NCBI GenBank assembly: GCA_013368315.1
Contig: JAACJM010000032.1
Coordinates: 372,001 to 436,000 of the forward strand
DNA from: Tetrapyrgos nigripes
Lineage: Eukaryota; Basidiomycota; Agaricomycetes; Agaricales; Campanellaceae
Reading direction: 5' to 3'
Length of the DNA: 64,000 nucleotides
Positions 1-10,910 of the stretch are shown one piece after another. A model generated the notes under the pieces. That model saw nothing but the letters and a program-made list of their open reading frames with translations, did not search any database and had not been told where the DNA came from. The position numbers and the translations under genes are program-made. Position 1 is the stretch's first letter. Each line of letters starts with the position of its first letter.

Positions 1-854
1 CCGGTCATAATCCTCCTCTTCAATAATGGGACGAAGTGCCAGAGGTAGCTGATCAATTGGAATTTCAGGAATCTCTTCAAATTCTTGAGATGGATCAACT
101 GGTGGCTCAAATAGAGCAGGATCATCTATGTTGCCTTCAGGTTCTGGCCCAGGTTGAGGTTCATGTTGAGGTGCAGGAGGCATGAGAGGGTCTTCAATGT
201 GAGCTGTTCCCTGAGCCTGACCTCTACCTCTACCTCTACCTTGGCCACGGGGACGACCACAACCTGGCAGAGGTAGTGGATGAGTGGGAAGATTTGCAAG
301 CTGGTTGCAGAGATTAGCTGGCAAATTTTGAAACCTATCTGCATAGTTCTAAGATAATTCATATAAGAAAGTATCCTATGTAGTATTTTCCTATGTAATA
401 TTTGAACAGAAAAAACTTACTTGTCTATCAGCAGTTGCATTTGATGGCCCTGCCAGAGGATTCTTATGTAGTAGAGAAATGAGGAATAATCAGTCATTTC
501 ATATAAATATTTACAATTTCTAAGAAAGCTCACCTGTTGATGGGGTCTTCTACCTGCCCTACTTGGGCCTGGCATTGGTGGCAAATTTTGGAGCTGTGCA
601 GCAATGCCCTGAGTTAGCTGATACTGATTACCACCATAATTAACCACTTGGAATGGGTCTTCTTGAGCTGGATTGTAAGGCTGAGCAGGACCTTGATTCA
701 AATTGAAGGGGACTGGAGCCATGTCATGTTGAGGTACACGTCTTGCCTCAGGGCTGTCCATGATGTGTGCATTCCTTTCTCTTTCATGCTGAGCATTGCG
801 ATGCCTCTGGGGAGTATTTGGTGGGGTTTCCCTTATTGATTTGTTCAGTGTCAT
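1..854 (-). CDS. Gly/Pro/Gln-rich hypothetical protein, 3' end beyond the left edge
   Basis: Not recognised. Three exons can be read on the minus strand: 854-534, 462-421 and 348-1, joined by GT-AG introns in one frame. The first exon starts with ATG at 854 and encodes an Arg-Glu-Thr-Pro-Pro-Asn-Thr-Pro stretch, then a Gln/Pro-rich part with 'LQNLPPMPGPSRAG'. The third exon begins 'NYADRFQNLPANLCNQLANL' and runs into a run of Arg-Gly repeats (RGRGRGRGQ) and then an acidic Pro-rich stretch that leaves the window. Composition suggests a disordered nucleic-acid-binding tail. The leucine-asparagine-proline motifs in exons 1 and 3 resemble each other. The neighbourhood is repeat-rich, so this may belong to an old mobile element; no catalytic motif is visible. 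Confidence 0.45.
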
Positions 855-1075
855 GAGAAGAAATCAGAGAAAGAAAAAGAAAAAGAAAAAGAAAAAGAAA
901 AAGAAAAAGAAAAAGAAAGGCATTATTCACATTGAAAATGCACCCTGGGGAGTATTTGGTGGGGTTTCCCTTACTGATTTTTTCAGTTTCATGAGAAGAA
1001 ATCAGAAAAACAGAAACAAAAACAGAAACAAAAACAAAAACAAAATGCAATATTCACATTGAAAATGCACCTCTG
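808..1075. repeat. Tandem duplication with diverged internal microsatellites
   Basis: Two units of about 135 bp lie head to tail (808-945 and 946-1075). Each has the same opening (TGGGGAGTATTTGGTGGGG), the same middle (CATGAGAAGAAATCAG) and the same closing part (ATTCACATTGAAAATGCACC). Unit 1 holds an (AAAAAG)n run of about 60 bp, unit 2 an (AAACAG)n-type run of about 40 bp. Unit 1 contains the ATG and first codons of the neighbouring minus-strand gene; unit 2 carries a diverged copy of that coding stretch. Confidence 0.85.
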
Positions 1076-1430
1076 GGATGCATAGAGTCAGTAATTGTGG
1101 CACTCAAGTTGATTTTTAAATCAGCCTTACATGTACTGTAGTTGGGTCTCTCAGGTAACTCAAATGGCTGTGGATGCAAAGTTGAAGTGAAGCAGAAGAC
1201 ACAAAAAGTGTTGAAGTCACGTTATATAAACACAAAAGCTTGCGGACATGAGGCAAAAGTTTGGCTTTCGCATTGTAATTTAAAGTTGTAAGTTAATGAA
1301 GCCGGATCGCATGAGATCGCATGGCGCGAACGGAAATTACCGGCAGCAATAAACGCCGTCTGGGCAGCTGTTTCCGCTGAAAGCTTGCTTAGTAATGATT
1401 ATGTAAATATTGTTTGTTCCCAGGCCCGTC

Positions 1431-2331
1431 CTATCTTAATATATAGGATGAGCGACAAGAAAACAAAACAAACAGACACTGAAAACAAGAAAGGGGAGCA
1501 CTGAAGTAAAACAAAGTGATAACTGGTAAGACCAAGATGAAAGGGGTGCACCCTACAAATATGATCACTTGACAAGCTGACAATGAAATTTTCAGTGCAG
1601 GCTTATACTGGTGTTGGAGATGTCCTAGTGTGAGAGAGATGCATGCCAAGCCTCGATGCAGGCCACAATCACTGTTCAGTATATGGTGCCAAAGCATAAG
1701 ACTTAGTTCCAAATGCACAACCTTCAGTGACAGGAACATACCATGTTCATGAAGGGCTTGCATCAATCCCACCTTGTTTGCATGTTTGATGAGCAACTGC
1801 AAATCAATGATGATGTCTGTAGACAACTGTGCCTGGCAGAAAGAGGACACAAGATTGTCTGTAGCATTGGTAATGGCTCCATTCAAGTCACCACCTTCTA
1901 CTGACATTGTCTGCAAGAACATGTTCCTCATTGCAGCCTCAACAGAGCCCATGTGTAGAAATTCACGAAGGACTTGCAAAAAAAATGTAAGAGAAAATAT
2001 TGATGTTCAGGTAGAGCTCGGTAATCCTGAGGCAATGTGAAGGGTGGACAACCATGTTGCTGACTTCATAACACTCAAAAAGCAACTTTTGCATTTCTTC
2101 TTGTCTCAACATTGAGGTGTGGATGCCATGGCATGCAACATACTCACTAAGGGCCGTGGGACTGGATCCAAATGCAAAGAATTGGGAGGACAGACCAAGA
2201 AACATATCATGTATTGTATCATGATTGTACACAGAAGGTGTGATACTGTAAGCCTCCGACGACAACACAGAAAGTGAATAAGACCCTGGCATATAGCTCA
2301 GATAACCAGGTTTGTGACCTGCAAGACTCAT
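1431..2331 (-). pseudogene. Degenerate protein-coding remnant, family not recognised
   Basis: Two overlapping minus-strand open frames (2331-1963 and 1979-1431) read in sequence: the first ends where the second begins, with a frame change. They contain protein-like stretches such as 'SEYVACHGIHTSMLRQEE' and 'LLIKHANKVGLMQALHEHG'. The second loses its protein-like character after about residue 90. No domain was identified. Position next to transposons and the frame break suggest a remnant of a mobile-element gene. It could also be a spliced gene whose introns I failed to place. Confidence 0.3.
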
Positions 2332-3790
2332 CTGGGGAGTAGAAACATCTTTGGAGAGACCTGGATCAGCTAAGATTTGGGCGTTGAGTTAGAATAAATA
2401 GTTTAACAATAAGTAACACACGCACTGTCAAATAGACCACTTGCTAACACAACATCTCTGGCAACTGTGGCCAAGAGTTCCTTGGAAACAGAGAATAATT
2501 GCAGCCAGTCAGCGCCCAGTGACATATCATGTGTACACAGAGCATCTCTGTCAAAGTGTATTCAAAATTGATCTCAGTTGAGGTTGCATGGACAGTGACA
2601 GATGAGGTCAAGCAGGCTGGAAGGTGCAGATGTTGCCACAATGGACAAGAGAGGACTGATAGGCAGAGTGTCGGTCAGCCTGGCAAAGGCTGGGATGGTG
2701 TTGACTGTAATCATTGAGAGCAACGAAGAAGGGTAATAGGGGGACTGCTTGCTTGACACACTACAGGGTATACTAAATGTGTGCCGATTCAATGATCACT
2801 TCAACAATTGAATGGACAATTTCAGCTGAAAAGACACTTAGCTAATGGTTTACACAATCTGGACAGCTTTACAGGTACATCCTACACTCCCTTTATACTA
2901 AAGTATCAGGAATTACTCAAACTGTGTGCTGGACTTGGAGTACCACCTTCCGCTGTCAAAGCAGCACCAAAGTCCCTTCATCTTCCTCCTCCAGTGGGAT
3001 AAGGAAGCCTGGAGCAGGTGGAGGAGGAGGCCAAGGGGGAGGCAGGCTGCATATCTGGCACATAGGGTAGGGGGAGAGGGCCAAAATTTTTTTTGACTGC
3101 ACCTAAAATGGGGTATTTTGAGCTTGTTTTTGGCTATTTAACTACAGTTACACAATTTTGAAGATTTTCCTGCTTTATCTTGGCCATCTATTCCATAAGA
3201 AGATACAAAATACTCGTCATGAGTGGAGTTGAGCCTCAATGTGTTAATCTCTTCTCTTTTTGGCACGATCAAGTTACAGTTAGGGCTTATTATATCTTAT
3301 CTATGTGTCATGTGATTTTAGATATACTATATAAGGCAGGAGGGGAGGGGGGGTACTGTGAGTGGTGCCAAAATTTTTTTCAACCCCATGTTTTTATTTT
3401 TATCCCACCTCCCCCTTGGAAGAGGCTGTTGTTGCTGTGGTGGTGGTGGTGGTTCTCACTCTTGCTCTTGATCCTGATTTCTTCTACCAGTGGAGTGTGG
3501 GCTGCCATATATGAGCCATTCTGCATAGACTGTAGCTGCCAACCAACCACAGCACCCACACCATGCCCTTCAGTGCCTAACATAGGAGTAGTGATGTGCT
3601 GGCTAGGGCTCTGAGCCCTGAGCTGGCTGGAGCCAGGCCCTAGTAGGCTGGGCTGATCCTGAGCCCTTAAACTGGCCTACTAGGGTCCACTGTGACAGTT
3701 ATGTAGTTACTAGGTAGATACTGCCCAATGGACTGTTGTTTTGTACTTACTTACATAATAAGATTTTACTTAGCTCTGAACTACCATGTT
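2332..3790. other. Region without a recognisable gene
   Basis: No convincing coding sequence on either strand. It holds purine-rich GGAGGAGG stretches near 3015-3080 and 3335-3355, a short (TGG)n microsatellite at 3436-3452 and an inverted-looking 'GAGCCCTGAGCTGGCTGGAG' stretch near 3615. It ends at the CTCAG target-site copy of the gypsy element. Confidence 0.5.
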
Positions 3791-3795
3791 CTCAG
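3791..3795. repeat. Target-site duplication of the gypsy element, left copy (CTCAG)
   Basis: CTCAG precedes the TGTCAAG terminus at 3796 and is repeated exactly at 13842-13846 after the other LTR. Five base pairs is the usual length for Ty3/gypsy integration, so the two LTRs belong to one insertion and the outer ends are intact. Confidence 0.9.
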
Positions 3796-4111
3796 TGTCA
3801 AGAACGTTGTCACTTAGCAATAACCACCCAAGTCACACAATGAACCAAATAGATTGACGAGTTACAAACGAAGCGAAATGGGAAGAGAGAGAGAGAGAGA
3901 GAGAGAGAGTAAAGACGAGTAGATGATGAGTAGCTGACTATACTCGACACTGCACTGTACTGAGAGCAGAGTGGAGACAAAGTGAACAGACTAAGGAACT
4001 AACTACAAGTCCTTTGGTATATATGTAAGAGAAGAGAAATGAGAGAAATGAATAGTAGTCCGTGGAGTTAAGAGATGAATAGGGAAATGAATAGATCGGC
4101 GATTCGTGACA
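3796..4111 (-). repeat. 3' LTR of the gypsy element (316 bp, internally deleted)
   Basis: Aligns along its length with 13410-13841 but lacks about 125 bp that the other LTR has between AAGAGAAGTGAATC and GTGAGAGAAATGAG; the deletion joins two similar GAGAAATGA-type repeats. The GA microsatellite at about 3886-3909 is longer than in the other copy. The lost segment lies in the U3 part, upstream of the TATA box in the transcribed orientation. Confidence 0.9.
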
Positions 4112-4126
4112 CTACCCCCCTCTTAT
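4112..4126 (-). promoter_or_regulatory. Polypurine tract of the gypsy element
   Basis: On the minus strand AAGAGGGGGGTAG abuts the start of the 3' LTR. This is the expected place and composition for the plus-strand primer of reverse transcription. Confidence 0.75.
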
Positions 4127-4145
4127 GACGAGCTTGCACTGGAGC

Positions 4146-4583
4146 TCATACGTTGTCGACCCTGTCGTTGGGGATGTCCCAAAGTCCCGTTTCCCACCAG
4201 TTGTTGAGCCTTTTCTCCATTTCTTCAGAAATTGCCTCCTGCGAATCTTCGTCGTCTGTATCTCCCTCCCATTGGGCCGCGGTGATGTGATGTCCCCAGG
4301 AGCCCCAACCGTCTGAGCCCCAACTGTCTGAGTCCCAACCTTTGTCGTTGTTGGGGTTACCCCACCCATTGTCTAGTTTGTCGTTGGTTCCATTCCACCA
4401 GTCATTGTAGTACCAGTCGTTTGGGTTGTAGCTCCACGCGATTTGTATGAAGAGGTTGATTCCGTCTTCGCAAGGGTCATATGGGACTTTAGTCCCAGAG
4501 AAGGTGAGTGAGGTTTCGGGTGCAAATGAGAATGAGGTTTCGAAAGTAGATGCGGTGGAGGTGGACATGTTTGCTGCATCCAT
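4146..4583 (-). CDS. Acidic Trp-rich ORF between chromodomain and 3' LTR
   Basis: A 145-codon uninterrupted minus-strand frame with its own ATG at 4583, in a different frame from integrase. It begins MDAANMSTSTASTFETSFSF and becomes rich in Trp, Asp, Asn and Gly (NPNDWYYNDWWNGTND, WDSDSWGSDGWGSWGHH). No membrane segment or signal peptide, so it is not an envelope-like protein. No family recognised. It stays open although gag and pol around it carry many stops. That may mean few CGA codons or a function. It sits in the same element as another acidic ORF upstream of gag. Confidence 0.45.
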   Translation of the reverse strand: MDAANMSTSTASTFETSFSFAPETSLTFSGTKVPYDPCEDGINLFIQIAWSYNPNDWYYNDWWNGTNDKLDNGWGNPNNDKGWDSDSWGSDGWGSWGHHITAAQWEGDTDDEDSQEAISEEMEKRLNNWWETGLWDIPNDRVDNV

Positions 4584-4662
4584 GGTCGAGTGTAGGTTCT
4601 TTTAAGGTCCTTGCATCTAGACAGGTACCTTATTCAGGCAACGTTTGGGCGGTGAACACTGT

Positions 4663-6438
4663 TTATCTGTGTCGGTATGCCTGTGGATGTTTCTGGTGGA
4701 ATTCTTCAACCATGTCCGTTACGTTTGATAGGTTTGACGTGGGAACCCAAGAGTTCTCAGAGTCAGGGTAGTCCAACCACTTGATGAGATACTGAGTTCC
4801 TTTCCTATTCCTGGTGGGTTTGGAGTCAAGTATTTGTTCCACATCGTATTCTTCATCTACATCCAGCAACTCCACGGGTGGTTCAGGGTAATTAGGTCTG
4901 TGCGCGTCTGTTTCAACGTATGGTGATAGTAGTGATGCATGAAAGACGGGATATATTCACCAGGTCTTGGGTAATTTCAACTTGTAGTTGACCTGGCCAA
5001 TTATTTCAATGACTTCAAATGGGCCATGACGACGATCAGACAACTTAGCTTTTGGCCTTGTCGTTTTCAGGTTTTTCCCATTGAGTAATACTCTGTCCCC
5101 AACCTTGTACCCTGTCCATAGTATAGAATGGTTTCCGTGCTGGTTTTTCATCGTTTCTGCCGCTGAAGTTAGACTGGCTTTGAGTTCGTCCCTGAGTCGA
5201 TTGAGATTTTCGAGTTGTTCTTCGACTGTCGGTAGGTTGGATGATGGGTTAAGTGTCAGGAAAAATCGTGGTTGATATCCGTGTAGGAGCTCGAATGGTG
5301 ATTTTCCGGTAGCGGAGTGAACTCTAGTGTTGTGGCTGAACTCCACATATGGTATATAGTCCACCCAGTCTTCTTGTCGATAGTTACAGAAGATCCGTAA
5401 GAACTGTTCTAGTTCCTGGTTGTATCGTTCGGATTCCCCATCGGTCTGTGGGTGATAAGCTGTGCTGAGTGCTGATGTTATTCCCAGCTTTTCGTGGACC
5501 GCGGCCATGACTTTGCTAGTGAACTGCAGTCCTCGATTGGAGATCATCTTATCCCATAGGCCATATTGTCGCCATGTGTGATCAAGTAGGAGGTTAACTG
5601 TGCCATCGCTGTCAATTGTTTTTGTACAAGGTGATATAATGACAGTTTTTGTTGATCTGCCAACCACGACATGTACTGCATTGAATCCTTTACATTCAGG
5701 GAGATCCATGATGAAGTCGGTAGTGATAGTTCCAAAAGGACGTTCTGGAATTTTGGTGGGTATCAAGGGGACTCGAGTCGGATGATTATTGGGTTTAGTT
5801 AGCTGACATTTGGCACAGCCATTTACGTAGTCTCTGACGAAGACCGACATTCCTGGCCACCAGAATTCTCTGCTGACTAGTTCGTAGGTTTTGTATCTAC
5901 CCAGGTGTCCCGCTGCTAGGGAGTCATGGTGTAACTTCACAATGTCTCATCGAAGGTTGTCGTCAGCTGGAACATAGATTTTACCCCGGAACAATATAAT
6001 CCCATCTTCATAGTTCCATTCCTGTAGGTTTTTTACCAGAGACCGTGGTCCGTTTCGTAGAATGACATCGAGGGCACTTACTACTTCAAGGTCCCTTTTG
6101 GGGGACTCTTTGATCCTTCGACGCAGTTCCACGTCTCCTATAGCCGTTACAGTCCCTTGTCTGGTTGCTCGAATTCGGAAGAATTTGGGATCAAGAAGGA
6201 CTCTATTGGTATTGTCGTTTTCTATTCCGACTCGGTGATCTGGTCGTCTGGACAGTGGATCAGCTTTGTTGAGGCTTCCTGGTTTATGGAGGAGAGAAAA
6301 CTCAAATCATGTGAGGAATAATGCCCAGCATGCTTGTCGTCGGCTGAGTTTCTGAGCTGTCTGGAAGTATGTTAGGTTCTGGTGATCAGTCAGAATCTTG
6401 ATGGAGTGTGGGGCTCCTTCCAGGTAGTGCCACTGATA
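4663..6438 (-). pseudogene. Pol, second part: RNase H end, integrase, chromodomain
   Basis: The frame resumes at 6438 with [19 protein letters not shown] (RNase H), passes TGA at 6309 and 5949, and enters integrase. The HHCC zinc finger is visible (LHHDS..AGHLG ... CAKCQ). The catalytic core has the first Asp in TTDFIMDLPE and the Glu in HPQTDGESER, but the second Asp is Asn (MISNRGLQFTS). After TGA at 4959 follows VFHASLLSPY and a chromodomain at 4875-4663 (YDVEQILDS ... YLIKWLDYPDSENSWVP ... EEF). In chromoviruses this domain steers integration towards marked chromatin. Stops, the Asp-to-Asn change and the split make this part inactive as it stands. Confidence 0.9.
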
Positions 6439-8754
6439 CGCCGGACAAAATTTGCGGTAGTAAAAACAACTAGCGTAGTCCATAATAAAGCAGTGTTGAC
6501 ATCTCTTAAGGGAATATAAGGACTAGAGTGAGCCCTGAGCTGCTAGTTAAAACCTAGCGGACTAGAAAAGTGATAATATAATAACAATTAAGTGCTTATG
6601 GATGAGTATGCTCATTCTAAGTACTATGATAGATGTATATTATCCAAGGTGGTAATGGCAGACCCAAGTAATGATATAGATAGAGGTCCTAAGGGACTAT
6701 AAACATATCCTATTACTATCGCTAGTACCACTAAGGTAACTCAAAGGGATGGTGAAATAGGGATAGCCCCTATTCACGAGCAAAGGCAGACACGCACGCA
6801 ACACAAAACCTCAGCCAAAGGCTGATCGGAAAGGCTATAGTGGTATCAGACATTTGGAACTAAACTCACTAGGGTCTAGATCTATGAGATCGGTGGATTC
6901 CGAAGGTACTGAGAGTATTGGAGGAATATTATGGGATCCTACAGAGCATCTGTGGACGGAAGTAGGACAATATGTATATGTACGGAATCCTAGAAACGTC
7001 AGGAATCTAACGATGAAGAAGGGACGCCTAGCGGGACACTCTATAAAGAGATATAGAGGATAGAGGCGCTAGAGCACAGCAGATCCGAAAGATTGGAGTA
7101 CGACCCGAATGGGTAACAGTATTTCTGGATTGGGACTATACCCTCGGCAAATGCTAGAGAAAGCGTTGAAGAGTGTAGGACAAACGCTAGGAAGAAAGAA
7201 TAAAGTGCTACATAGAGCTGGACTCTAGTAGAAGACAAGTATGGTACTTACCTAGTCAGGGGAGGCCTGACGCTAGACGAGTAAGACTGTACGATGGACA
7301 TAACAACGGCATAAAGAAACTACGGCTACACGCGTATGTTCCTAGTGAAAGGGTGCGCTAGTGGATACTGTAGTCATAGGTGGAGCTTGGTGCGTCAGCA
7401 ATACTGGCTGCGCTAACCAGAGCAGTACTCAGAATAACGAGACGGATTAAGCAAGAGGGACTAAAGAAATCCCTAACCAAAATTTAGATAATAAACGGAC
7501 AGTTGATAGATACCTGATATAGCAGGACTTTACTTACGAGGAAAGTAGGCCGACCTCACTAGCGATTTTATTGTGCATTTGTAATTTTCTTTGCATACCT
7601 TTTTGTGGACATTCAAATTAAATCAGTAACTGTATAGTTGTAGCTACCAGTAGTATAAAAGGACCAGGTATTACTAGTAGCTACCCAAGCCACGTACTGT
7701 AGAGTACCGGATTTCGCTAGTACAGTCATCAACCACCCAATGGCACACTTTTTTATTATGAGACAGATGTAGAGTAAATTGTAAAACTGAGTAGTGCAAG
7801 TACATTCTATGTATTAATACTTCTTCTCGATGAAGATATGGGTTTTTAAGTACTGAGGAAGTGTGCTCGTCGTCATCATCATCGAAATCGAGCATTTGGC
7901 ACAAAGCCACGCGAGCAAATCAGTCACATCACACGCTTACAAAACCATATTTTTGGCCGGTCCGCGATCATTCCATTCAAATTTGTTGCCTTTTATGGAG
8001 TGTGACTCTCTGCTTTGACCATCGCATTAGGAAAGATGTACTAGCATTAATCGCACAGTATATAATGGCCAAGGTCTTGTATTAGATGTATCAAGGAGTA
8101 CAAATATAAAAAATCTCGATGAAATTTCACAAATAACTGCGCAGCCCTCGAAACATTGTCTGGTACACCAGTAAACACCTTCTGTATTTTTAAGTACTGT
8201 TTCGAAGGTATTGAGAAGCCATTGAAAGCTTGGTAGAATATATGATTACTTCTTACATATGTATTGAGGCAGGTAGCTACAGCCCAGAAGACACCACAAT
8301 CATTTGTGCCATTGACCAGTGGTGTGCCATTGGCCAGTTGATGACTGTAATTAGTGGAAACGCGAAACACTGGACTAAAGCTTCTATCATTTACCTTACA
8401 CTCCAAAAGAGTATAAATTGTGTGTTGGTTATAACAAGTGTGGTTATAAAATTGTGAACTTATTGTGTTTGACCTTTTGGTCTTTGTGTGTGTGTTTGTG
8501 ATTTTGAACTAAGGCATTTGTGGCCTTCCAACTGTGTTAGATCTTTAGGACTTGTTAGTCCATTTGGTGTTATATTTGTGTCTTCGCGCGCTAGCGCAAA
8601 AGTGTTATCAAAACCCTACAAAAAGTACTTATAGTACAAGATTGGTTGAGACTTTGAGTACTCTGACTACTCAGAACACTCGTCTTTCAATATTGTATAA
8701 AGGTTTTTGTGTGTTTAGTACATAAGTACATATTTACCAAATACTACCAATTAC
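6439..8754. mobile_element. 2.3-kb element inserted in the RNase H region of the gypsy element
   Basis: Pol coding stops at ALEAWR (8754) and resumes at HYLEGAPH (about 6430), so this segment is an insertion. The short motif GGTAGTA appears near both ends in inverted orientation (plus AATTTGCGGTAGTA near 6449-6462; minus AATTGGTAGTA near 8750), suggesting imperfect terminal inverted repeats. A GGCG is present at both edges and may be a target duplication. No transposase was found. The left half (6480-7560) is unusually rich in CTAG; the right half holds a 119-codon frame. It is younger than the gypsy copy. Class uncertain: non-autonomous DNA transposon or remnant. Confidence 0.55.
8047..8406 (-). 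CDS. Putative Ulp1-like cysteine protease fragment inside the nested element
   Basis: A 119-codon open frame on the minus strand contains VNGTNDCGVFWAVATCLNTY. The N-x-DCGVF pattern resembles the catalytic-Cys segment of Ulp1/C48-type peptidases, which some eukaryotic DNA transposons carry. The His and Asp parts of the catalytic site, which should precede it, are not seen upstream, so at best this is a fragment. The rest is hydrophobic and unlike the family. The similarity is short and could be chance. Confidence 0.25.
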   Translation of the reverse strand: MECKVNDRSFSPVFRVSTNYSHQLANGTPLVNGTNDCGVFWAVATCLNTYVRSNHIFYQAFNGFSIPSKQYLKIQKVFTGVPDNVSRAAQLFVKFHRDFLYLYSLIHLIQDLGHYILCD

Positions 8755-10910
8755 CGCCATGCTTCTAATGCTCGTATGATTGCAAGCAATTCTTTGTTGT
8801 GGATGTCATAATTTCGTTCTGTCTCGGAGAGGGATTTGGAGATATAGGCCACCGGATGCCATCGGTTGTCATCTCCTGTTTGCATGAGTATCCCTCCTGT
8901 TGCATATTCTGACAGGTCGACTTCCACTTGATACGGTTTGGTATGGTCGGGCATCAATAGGACTGGTTTAGACGTAAAGGCCGCTTTGAGAGATTGAAAG
9001 GACCTCTCTGTTTCCATTCCCCAATTCCACTGATTATTCTTCTTTGTTAGGTTGAACAGTGGTTGAGCGATCTTCGAGAAGTCTTTGATGAATCGTCTGT
9101 AAAAGTTTCCGAATCCTGGGAATGCTTGTACTTCTTTTACCGTTTTTGGTGTTGGCCATTCGATTACTCCTGCTACCTTCGCAGGGTCCATTGCTAAGGT
9201 GTCATGGGAAACGATAAGACCCAAGAAGTCGACCTTATCTGTTTCGAACGTGCACTTCTCAGGTTTCGCGTATAAGTCATTGTCCCATAAGCGTTGTAAC
9301 ACCTTTAGTACGAGTTTGCGATGTTCTGATAAATTGTGGGTGAATATGAGGATGTCATCCATATAAATAATGACCTTCCCTTGATCGATGAGATCCTTAA
9401 AGATTGTATTCATCATTGCCTGAAAGGTGGCTGGTGAATTCATCAGTCCAAAAAACATGACTGTTGGTTCAAAAAGTCCTTGATTGGTCTTGAAAGCAGC
9501 TTTCCATTCATCCCCTTCCTTGATCTGAATGTTATTGTATCCCCATCATAGATCGATCTTGGTGAATACGTGTGCGTTTTTGAGTTTGTCGATCAGTTCT
9601 GGGATAAGAGGTAGGGGGTATGCATTTTTTACAGTGCCTTTGTTGAGTTCTCTGTAGTCTTGCACTGGTCGTAGTTTTCTGTCCTTTTTCTTGACGAAGA
9701 AGAAAGGACTCGCCATCAGTGACTTTGATGGTTTAATGTATCCTTTTTCAAGATTTTCGTTTAAGAAGGAGTCTAACTCGGTTTGTTCGTTTGGTGAGAG
9801 GGGATACATTTTGCACGTTCACAGTTGGAAATCCTCTCGTAGTTCGATTGCGTGGTCCCAACTACTTCATTGGGGTAAACGTTCCGAGGTTTCCTTGTCA
9901 AATACTGGCAAGTAATTGTGATATTGTTTGGGGATCTGTTCTTCCAGTGATGTCAGTTGATCTGTTGTTGATTTGTTTTCAGCAATTTGCTGTGCTTTTG
10001 TAAAGGCTGCTCGGATACTCAGCTTCGTTTCTGATAATTCTTTGTCTTGATCCTTTGGAGTATCAATGTATTCCATGGCGAGTTGACTCCATTGGTGTGG
10101 GACATTCCATTGTCCCGTTGTATCTTCTGAGGGTAGCAGCGCTCCCAATTTGATCTGTTCTGAGTGGGTGTGTCAAGATCGTGATCTTCAACGTTGTCCT
10201 GCTATCTTGGGTTGTGCCACTGGTTTATAGTGTCTTATGGGTTCTTTGTATAATACCTGGTAGTCTCGATGGTATGTTCTAGGGTTGACTACTTCAGGTT
10301 GTTTGGGCTTTGCAGGAAGTGTATTTGACTTAGCTTTGATTTTTACCGGAGGTTTTTCCAGTACACAGGTATCAGTGCAGCGTGTCAGGTTAACTTCTGA
10401 GATTGCCCAATCGATTTCTGGATTGTGGTGTTCCAGCCAATCAGTACCTAGAATGATATCATGATTGCCGATGTCCGTAATGTAAAATTTGGCCGTTTCT
10501 TCGTGATGGGACTTTCGATCCTGTGCGTAGATTCATAACTTTTGGATGGTGTAGTGTGTCACCCAGCCCATTACATTTTCGGACCCGTCGACGTTTGTCA
10601 CAGGGAAGGGTTTTTCTATGGGAATTCGATTAAGGTGATGTTTTCGAGTGAAGGTGTTATTGATGATAATTCCTTCTGCTCCACTGTCTAACAGAGCTAT
10701 TGCGTCGATTTTTCGTCCAGTTATTTTGCCAATTAGTTCCATTTTTAATTCTATTGAGGGAATCTGCTGATTTCGAGTGATTGCTGTGATTCTTAGCTCA
10801 GATGGAAATTGCAGCTTACGAAAGGGTATAAGGCTTGTGTATTGCCTGTTTTTTACTGGTATATATGTCCATACTCCTCCTCCTGACGACATGACAGGGG
10901 AGGTATTCAA
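8754..10910 (-). pseudogene. Pol, first part: protease, reverse transcriptase, start of RNase H
   Basis: A single minus-strand frame contains the aspartic protease motif ALLDSGAEG near 10715-10690, the RT region with [26 protein letters not shown], the catalytic YMDDIL near 9370 and FLGLIVS, then the RNase H opening (VEVDLSEYATGGIL, NKELLAIIRALEAWR). It is interrupted by TGA at 10535, 10190, 10175, 9869, 9821 and 9548. Each stop falls where gypsy polyproteins have Arg (for example the DLRWGYNN motif reads DL-stop-WGYNN). At 8754 the frame runs into foreign DNA and continues at 6438. The DD of RT and the DSG of protease are intact; the defects are only the stops and the insertion. Confidence 0.9.

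Noticed and set aside
7674..7910. Minus-strand frame with CHWVVDD as the His part of the Ulp1-like fragment
   Set aside because: In C48 peptidases the His segment precedes the Cys segment, but here it would follow it.
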